A DNA stretch of 50,773 bases from Phycisphaerae bacterium. Its GTDB lineage: Bacteria > Planctomycetota > Phycisphaerae > Phycisphaerales > Phycisphaeraceae. The position numbers and the translations under genes are program-made. The stretch spans positions 1 to 50,773 of the forward strand of contig JAUIGU010000028.1 in NCBI GenBank assembly GCA_030432595.1. Reading direction: 5' to 3'. The notes beneath the pieces are model-generated. The model searched no databases. It had not been told where the DNA came from and saw nothing but the letters and a program-made list of their open reading frames with translations. Below, piece by piece: positions 46,289 through 50,773 of this stretch; position 1 is the first letter of the stretch, and every line of letters begins with the position of its first letter.

Positions 46289-47599
46289 TCACACCCGCCC
46301 CGCCGCCGCCCACAAACCCAGCGCCGGGTTGGGGATGTAGAACACCTTCTCCCCGTTCACCTCGTTCCACCCCGCGTTCATCTTCGCCGGGTCGTAAAGC
46401 TTGATCGTCTCGTCGTCCCGCGCGTAGCCGTAGCCCACGCCGCGGACTTCGTCCTCGGTCACACCCTCGCCACAGCAATACGTCACGTCGAACCGCCCCT
46501 CGGTCGAGCCGTGGATCAGGTGCGCCGCGACCGACAATTCGTTTCTTAACTCCTCGTGCTGTGCGAGCAGTTGCAGTGTGTGCTCGGTCCCGTGGTAGCC
46601 GTACTTGCGGATGAGCGGGTCGGTCCGCGGGTTCTCGCCGAATTCTTTGAGCCCCGGCGCGAGCACGGTCAGTTTGCCGCCGTCCGCCATCGCCATCCGT
46701 GTGCGGTAGATCGCCTTGTCGCCCAGCCAGGTGCTCTCGAACTCCTCGGGGTCCAGGTACACCACGCAGTGCTCGATCTCTTCGTCCACCGTGTCGAAGT
46801 TCACCGTCCGCGCCAGTTCCGCGGCGGTCGCGAAGGTGTCGTGGTCGTCGCCCGCGTAGATCCCCCGCATCACCGCGCCTTTGCCCGGGACGTCTTCCAC
46901 CACCGTCAGCACGAACTGGATGTCCACGCCGTTGAGCTTCGCCCGCGGCCGGACGAACTCGTCGAACGCGCGGTTCAGCAGCGTCCGCACCGGCGACTCG
47001 GTCCGCCCCATGATCCGTTCCATCCCGTACACCGCGCCCAGGAAGTGCGACCGGTCGATCACCGGCTTGCCGCCCACGCCGATCATCAGGTTCTTCGTGT
47101 AGTTCGCCATCCCGATGACCTCGTGCGGCACCACCTGCCCGATCGAGATCACCTTGTCGTACCCACCCTCCAGCACCGCCGGGTTCAGCGCGACCGTCAT
47201 GTCGTCGTCGAGGTTCGCCTTGCTCAGCCGACCCTCCGACAACGCATCGATGTCCGCACCGGGGATCACGCCCAGTTCGAGCAGCCCCTCGTCCCAGCGA
47301 TGCACCAGAAAACGCTCGGCCGGGATGGCGTCACCGAACATCAAACGCAGCTTGTCGGCCGACATCGCCTTGTGCGTCCCCAACGCCGGCAACACATCGA
47401 CATGAATCCCCCGCTCCGCAAACAACGCATAAAACTTCGCCGCGATCGGCCCCGCGAACGAGTTCAACCGCGTGTGGTCCGGCGGGATCAACAATACCCG
47501 CTTCGCACCTTCGCCGTACGACTGGGCCAACGCCGCGACGTGCGCATCCAGCGCCGCGTCATCGATCACCGTGGCCGCACTCCCAGTACCGAGCAACAT
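46289..47599 (-). CDS. LarA-family (DUF2088) nickel-dependent racemase/epimerase homologue
   Basis: 436 residues. LarA interconverts lactate enantiomers using a nickel-pincer nucleotide; related enzymes act on malate, hydroxyglutarate, phenyllactate or D-gluconate/D-mannonate. Visible family positions are IPPDHTRLNSF, LPALGTHKAMSADKLR (His of the active site), ISIGQVVPHEVIGMANYTKN with a Lys equivalent to the cofactor-linked one, and MIGVGGKPVIDRSHFLG. ATG 47599 follows TGGAG by 6 nt. It is downstream of a KDG-kinase-like gene, which favours a sugar-acid epimerase over a lactate racemase, but this is inference. The LarB, LarC and LarE cofactor genes are not in the window. Confidence 0.88.
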   Translation of the reverse strand: MLLGTGSAATVIDDAALDAHVAALAQSYGEGAKRVLLIPPDHTRLNSFAGPIAAKFYALFAERGIHVDVLPALGTHKAMSADKLRLMFGDAIPAERFLVHRWDEGLLELGVIPGADIDALSEGRLSKANLDDDMTVALNPAVLEGGYDKVISIGQVVPHEVIGMANYTKNLMIGVGGKPVIDRSHFLGAVYGMERIMGRTESPVRTLLNRAFDEFVRPRAKLNGVDIQFVLTVVEDVPGKGAVMRGIYAGDDHDTFATAAELARTVNFDTVDEEIEHCVVYLDPEEFESTWLGDKAIYRTRMAMADGGKLTVLAPGLKEFGENPRTDPLIRKYGYHGTEHTLQLLAQHEELRNELSVAAHLIHGSTEGRFDVTYCCGEGVTEDEVRGVGYGYARDDETIKLYDPAKMNAGWNEVNGEKVFYIPNPALGLWAAAGRV

Positions 47600-47634
47600 G
47601 GTGATCTCCAGGCGTGAAGCAATCCCAAACTCTG

Positions 47635-47711
47635 CCAGCCGCAGGCCAACGGCCTGCGCGCCCGCGTCATTCACCTTCCGGAAGGCGCGCAACCCGTTGG
47701 GTTGCGGCTGG
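47635..47711. repeat. Cloverleaf-like palindromic element
   Basis: An outer stem CCAGCC/GGCTGG (47635-47640, 47706-47711) encloses three perfect hairpins: GCAGGCC-AAC-GGCCTGC (47641-47657), CCTTCC/GGAAGG (47674-47685) and CGCAACCC-GTT-GGGTTGCG (47688-47706). It fills the gap between the kinase and racemase genes. Confidence 0.65.
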
Positions 47712-47759
47712 AAAACACAAACAAATCACGTCTTTAATTGGACCCGAGCCCGCAAGCAC

Positions 47760-48836
47760 TCACCGTTTCACCCGTGCGTTGCCTTCCCAGATGCTCCAGA
47801 TCTGTTCCTCGTCCGCGGGCTGGGCGTAGTCGGTCAGCAGCGTCGCGACGAACGCGCCGCTCGCCCAGCCGAACTGGGCGCACTTGAGCGCGTCCCACTG
47901 CTTGACCACGCCGTAGAGCAGCCCGCCGACGAAGCCGTCGCCGCCGCCGATGCGGTCCACGACGCCGATCGCCCGCGGCGGCAGCACGTGCAGCTCGTCG
48001 CCGCACGACACGATCGCGCCCCAGTGGTGTACGCTCGCGCTTTCCACTTCGCGCAGCGTCGTCGCGTAGACGGATGCGTTCGGAAACGCCTTTTTCACCC
48101 GGCCGATCATCTGCTGGAAGCTCTCGATCTTCTCGCCGATGTCCGCGCCGCCCGCCTCCGGACCCTCAACCCCGAGGCACAACTGGAAGTCCTCTTCGTT
48201 GCCGACCAGGACGTCCGCGAGGCCGCCGATCTCTTTGAACACTTCGGACAACTCCTTCTCCCGGCCCTTCCAGAAGCTCGCGCGGTGGTTGAGGTCGAAC
48301 GAGATCCGCGTGCCGTGCTCCTTCGCCTTGCGCGCGATGTCCAGGCAGAACTGCGCCGTGTCCGGCGACAGCGCCGCGATCAGCCCCGACATGTGCACGA
48401 TCTGCACGCCCTCTTTGCCGAAGATGCGCTCGAGGTCGAAGTCCTTCGCGTTTAGCGTGCGCCCGACCTCGCCGGCCCGGTCGTTGGCGACGCGCGGTCC
48501 GCGGCTGCCCGCGCCGCTGTCGGCCAGGTTGATCTGGTGCCGATACCCCCAAGGCCCGCCGGGGTCGACCTCGGGCCCCTCGAAGTCCATGTGCCGGCCC
48601 GCGAGGTCGTCCTTGATCAGCCGCGCCATCGGGCTGCCCTTCACGAACGCGGTCAGGATCTTGACCTTCGGGCCCAGATAAGAGCACACACTGCCGACGT
48701 TGGACTCCGCGCTGCTGGCGTGGATCTTGAACGTGTCCGAGCAGTGGAACGGCTGCCCGTCGGCCGGCGTCAGCCGCGTGCCCATGCTCGTGGGGATGAC
48801 CATCGCGTATTGACAATCCTGCTTGAGTTCGATCAC
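47760..48836 (-). CDS. PfkB-family sugar kinase, probably 2-keto-3-deoxygluconate kinase
   Basis: 358 residues. PfkB fold: HASSAESNVGSVCSYLG near the N-terminus, VHMSGLIAALSPDT, ISFDLNHRASFWKG, LVGNEEDFQLCLG, and the ATP/catalytic motif VVDRIGGGDGFVGGLLYGVV, seen here as DRIGGGDGFVGG with the catalytic Asp. RIGGGD is typical of KDG kinases, which phosphorylate 2-dehydro-3-deoxy-D-gluconate to KDPG before aldolase cleavage. The gene is followed on the same strand by the LarA-family gene and a coupled membrane protein. ATG 48836 has no close competitor. The substrate is inferred from motif and context. Confidence 0.88.
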   Translation of the reverse strand: MIELKQDCQYAMVIPTSMGTRLTPADGQPFHCSDTFKIHASSAESNVGSVCSYLGPKVKILTAFVKGSPMARLIKDDLAGRHMDFEGPEVDPGGPWGYRHQINLADSGAGSRGPRVANDRAGEVGRTLNAKDFDLERIFGKEGVQIVHMSGLIAALSPDTAQFCLDIARKAKEHGTRISFDLNHRASFWKGREKELSEVFKEIGGLADVLVGNEEDFQLCLGVEGPEAGGADIGEKIESFQQMIGRVKKAFPNASVYATTLREVESASVHHWGAIVSCGDELHVLPPRAIGVVDRIGGGDGFVGGLLYGVVKQWDALKCAQFGWASGAFVATLLTDYAQPADEEQIWSIWEGNARVKR

Positions 48837-48998
48837 CGATGGGGTCCTTAAAAAGAAACGGAGGTCAATGAAGTCAGGTCAAGTTGCTCTTGAAGCCCAC
48901 GGTCTCCGACCGTGGGCCACCCAGCCCTGAAAACACTGGGTCTCTCGAAGCAATCGAGTCTACCCGCGCTCTTCCGGGGGCGACTTACCAAAACCGGA

Positions 48999-49685
48999 CT
49001 ACCCGCGTCGCTGCGTGAACATCCACGCGTCCCGCGTGTCGATGGCTTGCCGGTACACCTCGGCGTCGGCGTCGCTGAAACACACGAAGACCACGCGTTT
49101 CGGAAACGCGGGGGCCGGGCGCTGCTGGAAATGCCCGAGCACATGCCCCAGCGCGATCTTGGCCGCGCGGGGTTTGGGGAAGCCGTACACGCCGGTGCTG
49201 ACCGCCGGGATAGCGACCGCTTCGCTCTCGAGTTGTTCCGCGGCCTTGAGCACGTTCGTGTAGCACGACGCCAACAAGGTGTCTTCCAACGTGTACCCGA
49301 GTTTGGCGGTGTCGTCGCCGGGCGCGCCAGGGACGCCGGTGTCGCGCTGGCCGGACCAGACGGGGCCGACGGTGTGGAGGATGTGCTTGATGCCCTTCGC
49401 TTCGAGGCCAAACGCCGGAGACACTTTCACCAAACCGGTCTTGCAGCCTTCGGGGTGGTGCGTGCGGTTGTAGCCAAGCAGTTCATCGTGGCCCGCCGCG
49501 CGGTGGATCGCGCCGTCCACACCCGCGCCGCCGGCGAGCGGTTCGTTGGCGGCGTTGACGACTGTGTCCACACCCAAGTCGTCGGGCAAATCCGTGATGT
49601 CGCCGACCACGACCTCGATGCGGTCCAGCCGCGCATCCGGCGCGGCCTGGGGCAGCGACACGCCTTCACCTCGATCGGGCGTCAC
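48999..49685 (-). CDS. Macrodomain protein (O-acetyl-ADP-ribose deacetylase type)
   Basis: 228 residues. Macrodomain landmarks: VVVGDITDLPDDLGVDTVVN, AANEPLAGGAGVDGAIHRAAG, the aspartate/asparagine pair around the ADP-ribose site, ILHTVGPVW and AIPAVSTGVYGFP near the phosphate loop. Bacterial relatives remove O-acetyl-ADP-ribose or ADP-ribose from proteins. An insertion (about 110-125, SGQRDTGVPGAPGDDT) enlarges the loop after the fourth strand. Start GTG 49685 overlaps the stop of the upstream gene as GTGA. The frame ends KFTQRRG-like in FTQRRG. Third gene of a coupled run. Confidence 0.92.
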   Translation of the reverse strand: MTPDRGEGVSLPQAAPDARLDRIEVVVGDITDLPDDLGVDTVVNAANEPLAGGAGVDGAIHRAAGHDELLGYNRTHHPEGCKTGLVKVSPAFGLEAKGIKHILHTVGPVWSGQRDTGVPGAPGDDTAKLGYTLEDTLLASCYTNVLKAAEQLESEAVAIPAVSTGVYGFPKPRAAKIALGHVLGHFQQRPAPAFPKRVVFVCFSDADAEVYRQAIDTRDAWMFTQRRG

Positions 49686-50638
49686 GACACCGCCCCGGCC
49701 TGCTGATCCGGTTGGCGCAACGCCACCGGCGGGCCCAACACCTCGGCGAGCACGATCGCCCGCCGCAGCGCCGTGCGGTCGAGCCGACCGAGCGACAACG
49801 ATGCCGCGCCCACGCTGTTCGATCCGGCACCACGGCGCACCCCCAACGCGAACGGGTCGTGCGCTTCCCCGCCGATCTCCGTCTCGGCGACGTCGGCGGT
49901 GGATGCCTTGGGCGTTTCGACCGGGGATGTTGCGGCGGACGTGCGCGGCGGCGAGGGCCTCGCGGGTTGCGTTCGCGCCGTTCGAACCGGCCGCGAAGCG
50001 GTGCGCTGGCCCGCGGCGGGTCGGGGCTGCTCGCGCCTTGGTCGGGACCCATCCGTCCGGGCCGGACGATCCGGTGCGGGGTGTTCACGGCCACGCCGAA
50101 CGTCCCGAGCGTCGCGAACGTCGCGCTCCCGGGTCGGTGGCGAAGCCGCCTTGTTTTCTGCATCTCCGCGCGGCGGGGCCTGTTCCTGTTGAGCGCGCTC
50201 GGCCTGGGCCTGCATGTGCTCGACCCACGCGCCGGGGTCCTTCACGAGCTGCTGCCACGAACCGGGCGACGCCGAGCGTGGCGGCGCCGACTTGGCCGTC
50301 GTCGGGGTCGCGCTCGGCGCGTTGCCGGTGTTTGATGTTTGACCCGTCGGACGTGCGGGGCGTGGCGGCTCGTCCTCGATGATCTCGAGTTCATCGACGA
50401 CCCACGCGTCGCCTGCGTCTTCGCGCTGTCGTTTCTCTTCGACGCCCGGCTCCGACGTCCCCGTGGGTTTGCGACGCTTCCGCACCTCGGCCACCAACCA
50501 GGTCCCCACCCAGATCACCGCGGCAATGATGTAGATCCACGCGTCCGTGTCCAAAACACTCGGCAAGCTCTGCCCCAGCGAACCGAGATAACCCGGCATC
50601 ACCGCGTCCAGACCAGGCGTGACGAACCCGCTACTCAT
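49682..50638 (-). CDS. Single-pass membrane protein with disordered middle
   Basis: 318 residues. One membrane segment (about 34-52, WIYIIAAVIWVGTWLVAEV) is followed by basic RKRRK and a long Pro/Arg/Thr/Ala-rich, probably disordered region (about 65-275). A short ordered C-terminus, SLSLGRLDRTALRRAIVLAE and VLGPPVALR, looks like the conserved part; in planctomycetes I recall similar short C-termini (IVWSEILGPP-like) on proteins of unknown role. ATG 50638 overlaps the stop of the upstream gene as ATGA, and its own stop overlaps the macrodomain start, so the three are translated together. Confidence 0.8.
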   Translation of the reverse strand: MSSGFVTPGLDAVMPGYLGSLGQSLPSVLDTDAWIYIIAAVIWVGTWLVAEVRKRRKPTGTSEPGVEEKRQREDAGDAWVVDELEIIEDEPPRPARPTGQTSNTGNAPSATPTTAKSAPPRSASPGSWQQLVKDPGAWVEHMQAQAERAQQEQAPPRGDAENKAASPPTRERDVRDARDVRRGREHPAPDRPARTDGSRPRREQPRPAAGQRTASRPVRTARTQPARPSPPRTSAATSPVETPKASTADVAETEIGGEAHDPFALGVRRGAGSNSVGAASLSLGRLDRTALRRAIVLAEVLGPPVALRQPDQQAGAVS

Positions 50639-50772
50639 GCCCCCATCTTACGCCCGCCGGCCGGAACCAACACCCGGCCCGCCCCGCCGCCCGGCGATTC
50701 GTCGTCCCGCAGTTCCCGCAGCGGCACGCGGTACACCGGCTCCAGCACCGCGGGCGTGATCACCTCCGCCGG
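50635..50772 (-). CDS. C-terminus of an ABC transporter ATPase (iron/B12 type), cut by window edge
   Basis: The last 45 codons of a gene entering from the right edge: AEVITPAVLEPVYRVPLREL, then a Gly-rich linker and VLVPAGGRKMGA. The phrase ITPAVLEPVYRVPLREL resembles the end of FecE/BtuD/HmuV-type ATPases (usually LTPELLREVYGVEV). Only the tail is visible, so the family is tentative. The stop overlaps the next start as ATGA. Confidence 0.5.
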   Translation of the reverse strand, partial: PAEVITPAVLEPVYRVPLRELRDDESPGGGAGRVLVPAGGRKMGA

Positions 50773-50773
50773 C

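Overview
The window is a high-GC chromosomal segment that most resembles a planctomycete, probably class Phycisphaerae. I infer this from three secreted proteins with PEP-CTERM tails (one also carrying dockerin-like EF-hands), a 23S-5S rRNA operon with no 16S gene upstream, frequent starts without a clear Shine-Dalgarno, and many short palindromic repeats between genes. No search was run, so the taxonomy is inference.

Layout. 1-1405: a guaB fragment on the minus strand, then tRNA-Pro(GGG) with a terminator. 1.6-8.1 kb: a four-gene peptide-type ABC importer operon whose first gene fuses the solute-binding protein to the first permease; a palindromic element sits in frame at the start of the second permease and the last ATPase may start at CTG. 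8.3-10.6 kb: a membrane protein, then a strong promoter, a long structured leader and a DUF3553 gene with a terminator. 11.3-12.8 kb: an ankyrin-repeat protein. 13.2-14.8 kb: soluble transhydrogenase sthA with a Lys-rich insert. 14.7-18.9 kb (minus): DUF748/AsmA-like protein, DUF3817 protein, PEP-CTERM protein. 19.2-25.9 kb: purC, a MarR regulator, a HIT hydrolase, two membrane proteins, a second PEP-CTERM paralogue, a 2-hydroxyacid dehydrogenase. 26.1-32.6 kb: mdh, a small membrane protein, an Hsp70 homologue, a large secreted protein. 32.6-35.6 kb (minus): a B12-type radical SAM protein and a dockerin/PEP-CTERM protein.

35.8-40.4 kb is the most coherent unit: a minus-strand 23S-5S operon with its own promoter, a boxA-like site, an 18-position stem closing the 23S, a terminator, and the RNase III gene immediately upstream. 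That RNase III lacks one usual metal-binding aspartate and has a long hairpin just before its start codon.

40.8-45.9 kb (plus): an S55-type secreted serine peptidase homologue, a secreted beta-propeller-like protein and rpmH (bL34). 45.9-50.8 kb (minus): a sugar-acid cluster (KDG-kinase-like, LarA-family racemase/epimerase, small membrane protein) and a translationally coupled trio (ABC ATPase end, single-pass membrane protein, macrodomain protein). I saw no CRISPR array, integrase, transposase or phage module. The candidates for something undescribed are the 23S-5S/RNase III unit, the DUF3553 leader, the paired PEP-CTERM family and the palindromic elements.
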